Shown here in pieces: positions 37,950 through 45,763 of a stretch of 55,603 bases of DNA (the first letter of the stretch is position 1; the number at the start of each line of letters is the position of its first letter). The position numbers were made by a program, and so were the translations under genes. This DNA is from a virus: the IMG/VR virus record IMGVR_UViG_3300031772_000046, positions 1 through 55,603 of that record; one strand, given 5' to 3'. The notes under the pieces are model-generated. The model was not told the DNA's origin and made no database searches. It was given only the letters and a program-made list of their open reading frames with translations.

Positions 37950-38311
37950 GCTACATCGCCCTCCTCCGCCGCATCCCCGGCCAGCTCGAACTCGTAGGCC
38001 CAGACCTCTTCATTTGTTGATGCCCTGAACGCTCTTTCGTGGGGATCGTATCCGCCATTGATGGCCGCCCACGCCAAGTAGAAGTCTTGGCGGTCGCGGA
38101 ACCCCTCCGCCCGCGCCTCCTCCGCGCTCACGTCCCCGATCTTCTGCCGCCACGCCTTGGCGATGCGGATCCTGGGGCCGCCCTTGCTGTAGTAGTTCGT
38201 GCAGCAGCGGTAAACGTGCCCGACCTTATAACGCTGCACCTCTCCGGCGCGGCGCGTCTGCGTCTTCTGGCCCGCCAGAATCAAGTCGATGAGGTAGGGC
38301 TTGAAGAGCAT
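37946..38311 (-). CDS. ASCH-domain protein
   Basis: A 121-residue protein from ATG 38311. MLFKPYLIDLILAGQKTQTR, then VGHVYRCC, IRIAKAWRQKIGDVSAEEA, and a final EVWAYEFEL follow the ASCH fold (a PUA-like barrel) found in many phages. ASCH proteins are thought to bind or cut RNA or nucleotides. The start spacing to GAGGAGG is long (11 nt) but acceptable. Confidence 0.8.
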   Translation of the reverse strand: MLFKPYLIDLILAGQKTQTRRAGEVQRYKVGHVYRCCTNYYSKGGPRIRIAKAWRQKIGDVSAEEARAEGFRDRQDFYLAWAAINGGYDPHERAFRASTNEEVWAYEFELAGDAAEEGDVA

Positions 38312-38571
38312 TGGATACGGCACCTCCTCTGCCAGTCGGAACGCAGAACGGTCTTCATGACCCATCCGCTGGCCTCCAGAGCCCAAGCCGCCTTCGTGCC
38401 TCCAGGCAGGTAGGCGTACACCCGCATACCCCGCCCTCGCTTCTGGACCTTGGCACCACAGCGGAGGGTTGTCATCAACCCGGCCCTGGCCCGGCGCGCG
38501 ACGGCATCGCCCCTCGACCCATACACCTCCCGGAGGCGCTTGCGGGCGTGCTTGGATATGACCATGCGCAT
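38281..38571 (-). CDS. Small basic protein (HxRxRL type)
   Basis: A 96-residue protein opening MVISKHARKRLREVYG, the ISxHAxxRxxER pattern of DUF4258-like and other phage proteins with a RelE-like start. Very basic with a C-terminal VRSDW..RC. It overlaps the ASCH gene by 31 nt. Whether it is a toxin-like RNase is not known. Confidence 0.65.
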   Translation of the reverse strand: MRMVISKHARKRLREVYGSRGDAVARRARAGLMTTLRCGAKVQKRGRGMRVYAYLPGGTKAAWALEASGWVMKTVLRSDWQRRCRIQCSSSPTSST

Positions 38572-38574
38572 GGG

Positions 38575-39300
38575 CTACCCCTCCTCCGCCATTGCGGCCT
38601 CAAGACACACGGCCTCGATTGCCGCCAACCTCCGCGCCATCAGCCGCGTGATCCCGTGCTTCCAGTTTGGGTCCACGGCCCACCTCGTACCGACACCGGC
38701 AATGGTCGGCCCGTGGTAGTACCGCCCGTCCTCGTAGAGGTAGCACATCGCCAGCAAACGGGCAGCGGCGTAGACGCTGGCTTCAAGCGACTCATAGCGA
38801 AACGCGGTGTTGGGCGTATCGTCGTAGGCGCCGATCCCAAAGGCGTTGTGGCACACCACCCCGATGAGTGAATCCCCAAACCCACTCTCCCAGTCGGCTA
38901 TCGTCACCAGAAGCAGGGGATTGACGTAGCGGAATCCCTCGCCCTCGACTGGAACCCACGCCGCGTCCAGGAACACCTCGCCCATACCTTGCATGGGTGA
39001 GGCGTGGAGGATCTTGTTAATCTCAGGCACCGTGATGTTGATGGGGATGGTCATGTCCATCTCCTGTGGCTCGGACCACCCACCCCGAGAGACGGGGGTT
39101 GTCCTCATGCGCGTCGAGACTTTGACCGACCGCGATGCTTCCAGCATGTCCATGCCGTGCGCCTTGGCGGCGATCTGGACATCAGGCGGCGGCAAGTCGA
39201 GGATCGGCGTTGACTCATACGGGACGGCCATGGCCGCGCCCTGGACGAAACCCATGGAGAACAACACGAGGATGCTCAGGACGGTTTGCCAGCGTCGCAT
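38575..39300 (-). CDS. Exported glucosaminidase-like cell-wall hydrolase
   Basis: A 241-residue protein with a signal peptide (RRWQTVLSILVLFSMGFVQG ...). The C-terminal domain reads VNPLLLVTIADWESGFGDSL (catalytic Glu about 138), then HNAFGIGAYDDTPNTAF, and TIAGVGTRWAVDPNWK, the order of the glucosaminidase (FlgJ/LytG-type) family that cuts peptidoglycan glycan strands. It lies in the early operon, far from the amidase/holin, so it may serve a different role than final lysis. Confidence 0.75.
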   Translation of the reverse strand: MRRWQTVLSILVLFSMGFVQGAAMAVPYESTPILDLPPPDVQIAAKAHGMDMLEASRSVKVSTRMRTTPVSRGGWSEPQEMDMTIPINITVPEINKILHASPMQGMGEVFLDAAWVPVEGEGFRYVNPLLLVTIADWESGFGDSLIGVVCHNAFGIGAYDDTPNTAFRYESLEASVYAAARLLAMCYLYEDGRYYHGPTIAGVGTRWAVDPNWKHGITRLMARRLAAIEAVCLEAAMAEEG

Positions 39301-39303
39301 TGG

Positions 39304-39534
39304 CTACGCCTCCTCTGTGTGAAGTGGACGCCGCGCCCTCATCATGGGTCTGGCCTTGCGTGCATCGATCACGTCACCCCAGCACTCGCCCTCACCGCAG
39401 GTCAGGATGTCGGCGCAGGACTTGCGCAGCGCCTCGCGAACGGCCTTGTGGTAGTTGCGCTTGTCACCATAGAGGCGCCAGGACTGGGTTTCCGTTTCGC
39501 CGCAGGGAAACTCGACAGTCAGGTAGAGGATCAC
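39304..39534 (-). CDS. Small hypothetical protein (76 aa)
   Basis: GTG 39534 overlaps the DnaC-like stop (GTGA) with GGGAGGGGG 8 nt before. The protein has two Cys near the C-terminal half (CADILTCGEGECWGD) and a strand-rich start (ILYLTVEFPCGETETQ). Function unknown. Confidence 0.65.
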   Translation of the reverse strand: MILYLTVEFPCGETETQSWRLYGDKRNYHKAVREALRKSCADILTCGEGECWGDVIDARKARPMMRARRPLHTEEA

Positions 39535-40340
39535 GCCGAATGCCCCCTCCCTCGATAGCTTTTGCCGCCGTTCTCCACGAACGCACACCTGTCCATCAGC
39601 CGGTCGAAGGCCCTGTCTTTGATGTACCCCCTCAGTTCATTGGGGGTCAGGTTCGTCGTCGCCAGCAGCGGTTGATGGTTTGCCGTCCTCTCGTCGATGA
39701 TGTAGAAGAGCCTGTCCCTATCGGCCTCAGACCACCGCTTCGCGCCCAGGTCGTCAAGAACGGGCAGGTCCATCGCCAGGATCGCATCCAGGATGTCAAG
39801 CTCGTTCTCCTTGGCGCGGTCGCCATAGCTCGCGTTGATCTCAAACATCAACTTCTGGACCTTGAGGAACACGGCGACACCTCCCTTGCCCACGACCTCT
39901 CCGAGAATGGCGGCGGCCAGATGGGACTTGCCGTTGCCAACCGGCCCCCACAGCAGAAGGCCCTGCGTCTGCGGCCAGCCTGAAGCATAGGATTTGGCCG
40001 CCTCGAACGCGCCCTTGCAGCCGTCACGGAGGGCGAAGTTGCGAAACGTCTTTTCCTGTAGGTCCAGGGGCAGCCCCCAGTCCGGCCACCGTTCCAGGTA
40101 ACGTTCCCGCCGCGTCGTCTGATGCGTCTGGCGCTGGCGCTTCTCGGCCTGCGCCTCCGCCCTGTCGCGGCACATTGGGCACGCGGGGATGATCCACTTG
40201 AGTTCGCCCAGTAGCGTTATCTGCAGGGCCTTGATCTCTGTCCCGCACGTCGGACATGCGCGTGCCGTCGGCGGCGATGAACTCGCCCCTGGAATAGAAG
40301 TCGTCTTCAGGATGTCGCCCAGCCGCTGCGGCCCCTGCAC
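39531..40340 (-). CDS. DnaC-like replicative helicase loader
   Basis: A 269-residue AAA+ protein from GTG 40340 (eight bases after GAGGGGG). An N-terminal zinc finger CPTC...CPMC (29-57) precedes Walker A GPVGNGKSH (132-140), Walker B LPVLDDLGAKRW near 207, sensor 1 ATTNLTP near 240 and the Arg-bearing DRLMDRC near 255. Such proteins load the host or phage helicase at the phage origin. It overlaps the initiator gene by 317 nt out of frame. Confidence 0.88.
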   Translation of the reverse strand: MQGPQRLGDILKTTSIPGASSSPPTARACPTCGTEIKALQITLLGELKWIIPACPMCRDRAEAQAEKRQRQTHQTTRRERYLERWPDWGLPLDLQEKTFRNFALRDGCKGAFEAAKSYASGWPQTQGLLLWGPVGNGKSHLAAAILGEVVGKGGVAVFLKVQKLMFEINASYGDRAKENELDILDAILAMDLPVLDDLGAKRWSEADRDRLFYIIDERTANHQPLLATTNLTPNELRGYIKDRAFDRLMDRCAFVENGGKSYRGRGHSA

Positions 40341-41145
40341 GTGCACCCACCCCCTCGTAGTGCAGCCACTCGTCGGTCTTGCCGTCGTTCCTGAAGACGA
40401 ACTCGGGCGTGCCAAATACGCGCTCGTCGCCGTTCACGCCGCAATGCCAAGGCGAACCGCGAATGTTCGTAACGGCTTGGCAGAGCTCTTCGACCGTGAA
40501 CGTCTTCAGCCGCGTCTGGATCTTCGCCCGCCGGTCGGGAGTGAGGCGAAGTGCTTTCTTGAACGGCCCCGCTGGCCCGGCGAAGGTCGCGTTGTAGTGG
40601 AGCATGATCAGGGCGACAGGATCGACATTACTCTCTTCCCCTCCGGTAGGTGCAAGTGAAGGAGAAGGAGAAGGAGAAGGAGAAGGGGAAGGGGAAGCAA
40701 CTTTTTGAGCGATTTTCAGCGATTTCTCGCTAACTTTGCCCGATCTTAGCGATGTTGCTGTGGCGCGGATCCAGGGCGCATCGGCCGGCGGCGGGCAACT
40801 TGATTCATCTGTGGTGCGCTTCGATTGTGGGATGTAGTTCTGGTATTCGTACCACTTCGATGGGTCAATAGCCATGTACCGCTGTTCGTCTAGCTGGTAT
40901 AAGTGAACCAGCCCATGGGCAGCGTACAGTTCAACCACCGCTTCAATATCAGCCGCCGCGATATGATCCAGGGCGGGGAACAGGGACAACTTCAATGATA
41001 CGGGATCGAATTTTGCCCTGGCCCAATCGTCGAAGGCGAGAAGAAACCAGGGCCACATCAGCACGGCCCGTTCATCCCTCAGTCCGATTGCCGCAAGTCC
41101 ACTATTGACGGACATCTTGTTTGAGACGTACCGTTTACGGCTCAT
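40024..41145 (-). CDS. Replication initiation protein (O/DnaD-like)
   Basis: A 373-residue protein. Residues 1-110 form the winged-helix-like first domain of phage primosomal initiators (SRKRYVSNKMSV ... LYQLDEQRYMAIDPSKWYEY). A (SP)n linker at about 150-160 is encoded by a GAAGGA-type microsatellite. A second domain (FKKALRLTPDRRAKIQTRLK ... ELCQAVTNI) resembles DnaD/O C-terminal parts. The last 105 residues are read in the same DNA as the start of the helicase loader and look low-complexity. It should open the origin and recruit the loader. Confidence 0.75.
   Translation of the reverse strand: MSRKRYVSNKMSVNSGLAAIGLRDERAVLMWPWFLLAFDDWARAKFDPVSLKLSLFPALDHIAAADIEAVVELYAAHGLVHLYQLDEQRYMAIDPSKWYEYQNYIPQSKRTTDESSCPPPADAPWIRATATSLRSGKVSEKSLKIAQKVASPSPSPSPSPSPSLAPTGGEESNVDPVALIMLHYNATFAGPAGPFKKALRLTPDRRAKIQTRLKTFTVEELCQAVTNIRGSPWHCGVNGDERVFGTPEFVFRNDGKTDEWLHYEGVGARAGAAAAGRHPEDDFYSRGEFIAADGTRMSDVRDRDQGPADNATGRTQVDHPRVPNVPRQGGGAGREAPAPDASDDAAGTLPGTVAGLGAAPGPTGKDVSQLRPP
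40658..40697. repeat. GAAGGA-type microsatellite coding an (SP)n linker
   Basis: About 40 nt of tandem six-base repeats lie inside the initiator gene and encode alternating Ser-Pro. Slippage here would change linker length by two residues without shifting frame. Confidence 0.75.
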
Positions 41146-41167
41146 GTCGTCCTCTGATGCCCCCTCG

Positions 41168-41539
41168 TCAGACGCTCATCATCGCGCGCAGGAGCCGCCA
41201 GAAGGCGGGGCCAGTACCCCGTTCGGTACACTCCAGCGCCAACTCGGAACCGTCGCGCATGTGGGCAAACTCCGGTGATAGCTGGCGGTTCTGGAGTTCG
41301 AGTTCATGGATGGTGTAACCATCGTCGGAAATGCGCCACTTCCACGTCTCGGTGTTGCGGTACGTCAGGTACACCTGGAGGTAGTCGTTGTGGCGGTCCA
41401 GAAACGGCAGGGTGACTACAACCGTGTTGCCCTCAACGCTGCGGCGCGTCTCACGCCAAAGATGTTGAAATAACTCGGAAACCGCGTGTCCCGCCGTGGT
41501 ACTCAGGTACTGCGGGTCGAATATCGCAGATTCGGCCAT
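41168..41539 (-). CDS. DUF1828-like protein
   Basis: About 123 residues from ATG 41539 behind GGAGGGTGA. LPFLDRHNDYLQVYLTYRNT then WRISDDGYTIHELELQNRQL matches DUF1828-type domains (F/L-DRH-D-LQVY, ISDDGYTI), found in phages and toxin-antitoxin neighbours. A function is not established. Confidence 0.65.
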   Translation of the reverse strand: MAESAIFDPQYLSTTAGHAVSELFQHLWRETRRSVEGNTVVVTLPFLDRHNDYLQVYLTYRNTETWKWRISDDGYTIHELELQNRQLSPEFAHMRDGSELALECTERGTGPAFWRLLRAMMSV

Positions 41540-41541
41540 GG

Positions 41542-41733
41542 TCACTCACCCTCCCCCTGGACCCAGACATGGCCGTGGACGCGCCAATGGATGAGGAGCA
41601 AGTCGAAGCAAAGGCGCGGCGCCGCGAGGAAGAACGGCATGACCATGAAAGCGAACGACACGCCCCAGCCACAGGCGTTGAATTGAACCCAGCCACGGAC
41701 TGGACCCTTGGCGAACTGGACTGGCCTAGCCAT
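41542..41733 (-). CDS. Small membrane protein (63 aa)
   Basis: ATG 41733 follows AAGGAGA by about 9 nt. A hydrophobic helix spans residues 25-45 (WGVSFAFMVMPFFLAAPRLC). The rest is basic. It overlaps the end of the DUF5131 gene. Function unknown. Confidence 0.6.
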   Translation of the reverse strand: MARPVQFAKGPVRGWVQFNACGWGVSFAFMVMPFFLAAPRLCFDLLLIHWRVHGHVWVQGEGE

Positions 41734-42667
41734 GTTGCGGCATCTCCTTCCATTGGCGGCCGTCAAGCAGGTCGCCGGCGGCCTTGCGACCGACGCGGAC
41801 CATTGTGGCGCTCGGCTCGACGGCGACTCGGAAATCCAGGACAAAGCCGCGAACGCCGAGATGGACATGCTTCAGTCCCTTCTCCATGGCCCAACCCTGA
41901 TCGCCTTTCCGCCACTCGCCGTGTCCTTTCATCCAGTAGGGCACCCCCGCCGCCATGCATTGGTCGCGCAGACGACGCAGCCAGTCGGGGTGACAGGGGC
42001 GGGCGCCGGGGCCTGTCTCGCCGCCGGCAATGATCCAAGAGACCGGTTGGCTGGCGCCATAACGGGCCAACATGTCTTCGGCGCGTTCGTGCTCGCCCTC
42101 GAAGGTCAGATACCGTATCAGATCCACCGGCCCCAACAGCGCCTCACACGAAACGAACCTGAGCGCCGCCTGGGTTTCGAGGAGCGGAGGAATGCGGATG
42201 TCCGCCGCCTCCTGATTCTCGACGCTCACCCCAAGCCAGACGTTGCGAAGGGGCCAGTTCCAGGGATTCACGCCGCTGCATTCCCTGAAAATCCGCCACA
42301 AAGTAGCCGTGTTATTCAGGTACCCCATTGCGTTCTCGGGACGCTTCGTCAGGATCTGAAACGTCAAACGGGGCGCATGGGCCATGACCGCAAATACGCG
42401 GTCTAGCACGTCGGTTGACACGTCCTCATGAAACAGATCCCCCATGCTGTCGACAAACACGCGACAGGGCCGCCATCTCAGAGGAAGTTCCAGCCTGTCG
42501 GGATGGAACGTGACACGGAAGGGATCGTCCTGGGGATACCCATACCGCCCCGCAAGACGCGTGGCGAACCGGCGGGCGTAGCAACGCTCGTAACATTGGA
42601 GCCCGGGGCTACAGCCGGTGGTGGGGTTCCATACACGGTCGGTCCACTCGATAAGGGACTTGCCCAT
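41726..42667 (-). CDS. DUF5131 (phage Gp37/Gp68 family) protein
   Basis: A 313-residue protein from ATG 42667. KSLIEWTDRVWNPTTGC then LQCYERCYA gives the Cys 19-25-29 set, and later SMGDLFHEDV, ILTKRPENAM, LGVSVENQEA and IIAGGETGPGARP are the strong hallmarks of the Gp37/Gp68 family, which resembles radical SAM proteins. Very common in phages; the reaction is unknown. Confidence 0.9.
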   Translation of the reverse strand: MGKSLIEWTDRVWNPTTGCSPGLQCYERCYARRFATRLAGRYGYPQDDPFRVTFHPDRLELPLRWRPCRVFVDSMGDLFHEDVSTDVLDRVFAVMAHAPRLTFQILTKRPENAMGYLNNTATLWRIFRECSGVNPWNWPLRNVWLGVSVENQEAADIRIPPLLETQAALRFVSCEALLGPVDLIRYLTFEGEHERAEDMLARYGASQPVSWIIAGGETGPGARPCHPDWLRRLRDQCMAAGVPYWMKGHGEWRKGDQGWAMEKGLKHVHLGVRGFVLDFRVAVEPSATMVRVGRKAAGDLLDGRQWKEMPQHG

Positions 42668-42668
42668 C

Positions 42669-43028
42669 CTACATCCCCTCCATCGCTTGCCGTATCTCCG
42701 CTTCATGTGCGGGACACAGCCACCCGTGGTCGCGTGGGTCGCCCATGTACAGGGTCAGCCACTCGTCGGACGATTCGGCGCGGCACAACAGACAGGTGTA
42801 GCCGATGAACTTCCCCTCGCGGCGAATTGCGAGAACATCGTTACGCACAGTAACCCGGTTAAGCGTGCCGTCCCGGTTGTCGTGTTGCTGGTGGGGCGCA
42901 AGCGACCGGGGGCCGTCTTCGGTCAGCCATTTGTAGACGCGGCGGTGGTTGTATGGCCTGCCACCGGGAATCGGCTCACCGCACTTGTACAGGAACTCGT
43001 CGTCGAGGCGGATAAGATACACGCTCAC
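42669..43028 (-). CDS. Zinc-binding hypothetical protein
   Basis: A 119-residue protein (GTG 43028, GTGA-coupled). An N-terminal strand-rich part (LIRLDDEFLYKCGEP) is followed by CLLCRAESSDE and WLCPAHEAEI, a possible zinc site. It lies just upstream of the DUF5131 gene. Function unknown. Confidence 0.65.
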   Translation of the reverse strand: MSVYLIRLDDEFLYKCGEPIPGGRPYNHRRVYKWLTEDGPRSLAPHQQHDNRDGTLNRVTVRNDVLAIRREGKFIGYTCLLCRAESSDEWLTLYMGDPRDHGWLCPAHEAEIRQAMEGM

Positions 43029-43465
43029 AGCTTGTCCACCTCCGCGAGGGCCGCCTTCAGTTCCCCAATGAACCCCCGCCGCCAGTTGTAGGCCGATGAA
43101 CCCTTTTGGCTGTCCTCCTCGCCGAGAGGCAGGGCCTTCGTGTCGCGTTCGAAGTCTGCGATGAACCGCAGGAGGCGCAGGTACACCTTGATGTACGGCT
43201 CCCAGCCGTCACGGGCGGCGGCGATGAAGGCAGCGTTCTCGTGCCACTTGTCGTCGCCTACGGCAACCGGAAAGGCGACCAGCCCATTGTCAAGCGTCAC
43301 GGCGACAAGTTTGCCCGCGTCGTCAAGGTCGGTGGGGTCAGGATTGGGCGCCGTGGCAACGCCCACAACATTGCTGCAATCCCTGTCGTCCTCGCAGAAC
43401 TCATACCACGGCCCCGGCGTCGCCGCCTCGCACACCTTCAGGTCAGCGTCAGGGTCACGCTTCAT
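43025..43465 (-). CDS. Ead/Ea22-like phage protein
   Basis: A 146-residue protein with VCEAATPGPWYEF near the start and ENAAFIAAARDGWEPYI in the middle, the paired pattern of Ead/Ea22-like proteins found in early regions of many phages. The tail is helical. Function unknown. Confidence 0.75.
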   Translation of the reverse strand: MKRDPDADLKVCEAATPGPWYEFCEDDRDCSNVVGVATAPNPDPTDLDDAGKLVAVTLDNGLVAFPVAVGDDKWHENAAFIAAARDGWEPYIKVYLRLLRFIADFERDTKALPLGEEDSQKGSSAYNWRRGFIGELKAALAEVDKL

Positions 43466-43698
43466 ACCATCCCCGCCTCCTCAAGGGCCTTCTTGGCGCG
43501 GTCTATCGGTACGTCCAGCAATGCCTGCCACTCGTCGTCGGAAGATCCTTCAAGTATGGCGCCCTCGGAGGCGATGTACTCGGGGCCAGAGCGGAGGTTT
43601 ATGATGTCCTCAAGTGCCTCGCGTAGGATCTTCTCCCTGCACTCCAGATCCTCGATTGCCTCCTCAAGTTGGTGGTGCAAGCACAGGATCTCACTCAT
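43462..43698 (-). CDS. Small coiled-coil protein (78 aa)
   Basis: ATG 43698 overlaps the NTP-PPase-like stop. HHQLEEAIEDLECREKILRE is a long heptad-like helix; the end is a second helix (VPIDRAKKALEEAG). Probable dimer through a coiled coil. Function unknown. Confidence 0.6.
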   Translation of the reverse strand: MSEILCLHHQLEEAIEDLECREKILREALEDIINLRSGPEYIASEGAILEGSSDDEWQALLDVPIDRAKKALEEAGMV

Positions 43699-44041
43699 CA
43701 TCGTCGGCAACCTCCTCGTCTTGCCGCTTCAGGTGACACTCGTACTCGCGATCAATGTCGGCTTGCGAGGGACCGACATCCTCGATAGCCATGTCCGCCC
43801 GATCCAGCCGGTCATGAAGCATCATGAGGTAGTTGGCGGCGTCAGCGGTTTCGTGTTGGGCGCCCAGATGGTTTCCCGCCTGAAGTTCCACGACCAACTC
43901 CGCCATCTCGAACAGGAGACGGCCTAGCAGGTCGAGGGTGGTGAGGTGGTCCCACCCGCCCTTCCAGTCGTTCCCCCGCAGCCTTGCCTCCATGACCTTG
44001 GCAAACCGCGCCACGGGCGCACGCAGTTGGTCGCTACTCAT
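43691..44041 (-). CDS. MazG-like all-alpha NTP pyrophosphohydrolase
   Basis: A 116-residue helical protein from ATG 44041. ELVVELQAGN and, after a spacer, TADAANYLMMLHDRL match the EExxE...ExxD metal-site order of all-alpha NTP-PPases in degenerate form. Such enzymes clean the nucleotide pool or remove signals. The metal-binding residues need checking by alignment. Confidence 0.6.
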   Translation of the reverse strand: MSSDQLRAPVARFAKVMEARLRGNDWKGGWDHLTTLDLLGRLLFEMAELVVELQAGNHLGAQHETADAANYLMMLHDRLDRADMAIEDVGPSQADIDREYECHLKRQDEEVADDDE

Positions 44042-44336
44042 CCTTGCCAACCCCCTTATCCGCTAGGCCCTCGTCCCGCGCCTTCGTATCCTCATCGGCG
44101 GCCTCGAAGAGTAGGCGGTTGCGGCCCACGGCCTTACAGAAGTCGGCCGCCGCCATGTCGATTGCCTCATCGATGGTGGCGCCGTAACCAAACCATGAGG
44201 GGCTGACACCGAAGTTGGGCCAATGGGTGAGGTGGATAATATACCGGGCGTCGGGATGTAGCGCCTTCGTTTCTTCAGGTGCGGGTCGGATCACAAGTTG
44301 CCAATGGCCGATCTCCTCAAGGAGGTCATTAAGCAC
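44034..44336 (-). CDS. Small hypothetical protein (100 aa)
   Basis: GTG 44336 follows GGAGG by nine bases. The mixed alpha/beta sequence HLTHWPNFGVSPSWFGYGAT is followed by a helix-rich acidic part. It overlaps the NTP-PPase-like start. The C-terminal helix and pattern GYGATIDEAIDMA recall HicB-like folds but weakly. Confidence 0.6.
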   Translation of the reverse strand: MLNDLLEEIGHWQLVIRPAPEETKALHPDARYIIHLTHWPNFGVSPSWFGYGATIDEAIDMAAADFCKAVGRNRLLFEAADEDTKARDEGLADKGVGKDE

Positions 44337-44340
44337 GGCC

Positions 44341-44709
44341 CTACACCTCCACGTCCTCGATCCTGTGGAACGTCACCACGCGCTTGCCCAACTTCTTCGC
44401 GTACTCGATGTCGTCAATCATTCCTGGGGTCAGGATGGTGTTGTGGTGCGCTGGGATGCCGGTTAGCAGTTCCAGAACGTACACCTCATCGCAGACCTCC
44501 ATGAACGAACGCGCCATCGCCATGGCCACCTTGCGTTCCACGCGTGACTTGTCGGAGAGAAACCAGGGATAGATCAGGTGCGGGGCGTAGATAGCCACCT
44601 TCTCCCCGACGACCAAATGTGCGTCCAAGACGGCGTGGCAGAAGCGGGCCGCCAAGTCCTGGTTGTCTTTTTCGCCCCCGTAGGGGGAGACGACGAAGAC
44701 GCGCTTCAT
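44341..44709 (-). CDS. Nucleoside deoxyribosyltransferase-like protein
   Basis: A 122-residue protein from ATG 44709. RVFVVSPYGGEKDNQDLAAR then AIYAPHLIYPWFLSD and DEVYVLELLTG near 80-90 fit the DUF4406/nucleoside 2-deoxyribosyltransferase-like fold (Rossmann-like, a cousin of SLOG). It may process modified nucleosides or NAD-like ligands. Confidence 0.65.
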   Translation of the reverse strand: MKRVFVVSPYGGEKDNQDLAARFCHAVLDAHLVVGEKVAIYAPHLIYPWFLSDKSRVERKVAMAMARSFMEVCDEVYVLELLTGIPAHHNTILTPGMIDDIEYAKKLGKRVVTFHRIEDVEV

Positions 44710-44891
44710 TCGCGAACCCCCCTGCACCCATACTTGCTGCGGAGCTTGCGGAGAATGCGGTAGGCGTGCCGGGTCATGTCGCCGCCGGGGGCGTAATGAA
44801 ACCAAGGAATACCCCGGTGGCCGAAGTAGACTGCGGCGCGGATGAACTCGCGCAGCAGTTCGCGTTCCTCAAGGTCGATGGACACCTGCAT
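44706..44891 (-). CDS. Small basic protein (61 aa)
   Basis: ATG 44891 follows AGAGGGGG. A helical start (DLEERELLREFIRAAVYFGH) and a basic end (RILRKLRSKYGCRG) are seen. It overlaps the next gene (ATGA). Function unknown. Confidence 0.65.
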   Translation of the reverse strand: MQVSIDLEERELLREFIRAAVYFGHRGIPWFHYAPGGDMTRHAYRILRKLRSKYGCRGVRE

Positions 44892-44914
44892 GTCCCAAAC
44901 CCCCTCTGGTTATC

Positions 44915-45187
44915 CTACTTCAGGCCGTCGAGGCCGCCCGCATCGGCCATCTTCTCGGCCCGCTTCACGTCCTCTGCATAACATGCGGCGATGATGTCGG
45001 TGGCTAGTTCCGGGTTCACGCGGTACAGAAAGTCGGCATACTGACGCAGCGCCTTCCTCGCGTAGGGGTCGCCGTCAAGGTCGTACCGGAGAACGAAGTA
45101 CTTGGCGCCGGGGTCAACGGGGGAACCGTCCACCTTCGTGACCACGTACTTGTCTCTCAGACCACCCTGCTTGTATCCACCGGGCAT
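44915..45187 (-). CDS. Small phage protein (90 aa)
   Basis: A 90-residue protein opening GGYKQGGLRDKYVVTKVDGS then YFVLRYDLDGDPYARKALRQ, a pattern known from many phage early genes but with no assigned function. It probably folds as one alpha/beta domain. Confidence 0.7.
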   Translation of the reverse strand: MPGGYKQGGLRDKYVVTKVDGSPVDPGAKYFVLRYDLDGDPYARKALRQYADFLYRVNPELATDIIAACYAEDVKRAEKMADAGGLDGLK

Positions 45188-45210
45188 GTTCCGCGCCTCC
45201 TCTGGTCATG

Positions 45211-45456
45211 CTACTTCAAGCTGTCCGTGGCGGCAGCCGGGGCCGCCTCCTTCAGTTGTGCGCGCAGTCGGCGGACAAGAAGGTTGTGGGCTGCGATACA
45301 GCCAGCAGCGGTACATGGATCCTCAGCGTCAAGCGCGTCCTCCGCCTCCTGAAGGTTCTGCGCGAGGTGCCCCACTTCAAGGGCGGCTCGGTCTTCGCCT
45401 ACCATGGCCCTCAACGCCTCCACCTCAGCGCGGGTCAGTCGCAACTCAAGTTCCAT
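45211..45456 (-). CDS. Small helical protein (81 aa)
   Basis: An Ala/Glu/Leu-rich helical protein (LTRAEVEALRAMVGEDRAAL ... LVRRLRAQLKEAAP), likely coiled coil. Its ATG overlaps the membrane gene's stop. Function unknown. Confidence 0.65.
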   Translation of the reverse strand: MELELRLTRAEVEALRAMVGEDRAALEVGHLAQNLQEAEDALDAEDPCTAAGCIAAHNLLVRRLRAQLKEAAPAAATDSLK

Positions 45457-45763
45457 GCTTAACGGCCTCCTCCCGTGGGAAGAACGCTGCGCAGAGGGCG
45501 ATTTTCACCCTCACCGCAAGGAAGGCGGTTCCTACTACGACTGGTGGGCACAGGAGCCAGCCCACCCGCCCCCCGGTGGTGATGAGTGTGACAGCCGCCA
45601 ACATGCCTATCACGCTTATGGCCACCTCAACTACCACGACGAGGCCAAGGAGCACGATGGTTCTGAGAACCTTCATGCGGGCCTGTATCCGCCTACGCCG
45701 ACGCGCCGCGAATTGCGCCCGTAGTCCACCGTAGAAGTCAAGCGGGTCCAGCTCACGCCTCAT
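45446..45763 (-). CDS. Two-helix membrane protein (105 aa)
   Basis: After a basic N-terminus (LRAQFAARRRRRIQARMKV) come two hydrophobic helices (about 32-60 and 66-88). It probably sits in the inner membrane with a cytoplasmic basic end. Function unknown. Confidence 0.65.
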   Translation of the reverse strand: MRRELDPLDFYGGLRAQFAARRRRRIQARMKVLRTIVLLGLVVVVEVAISVIGMLAAVTLITTGGRVGWLLCPPVVVGTAFLAVRVKIALCAAFFPREEAVKHGT

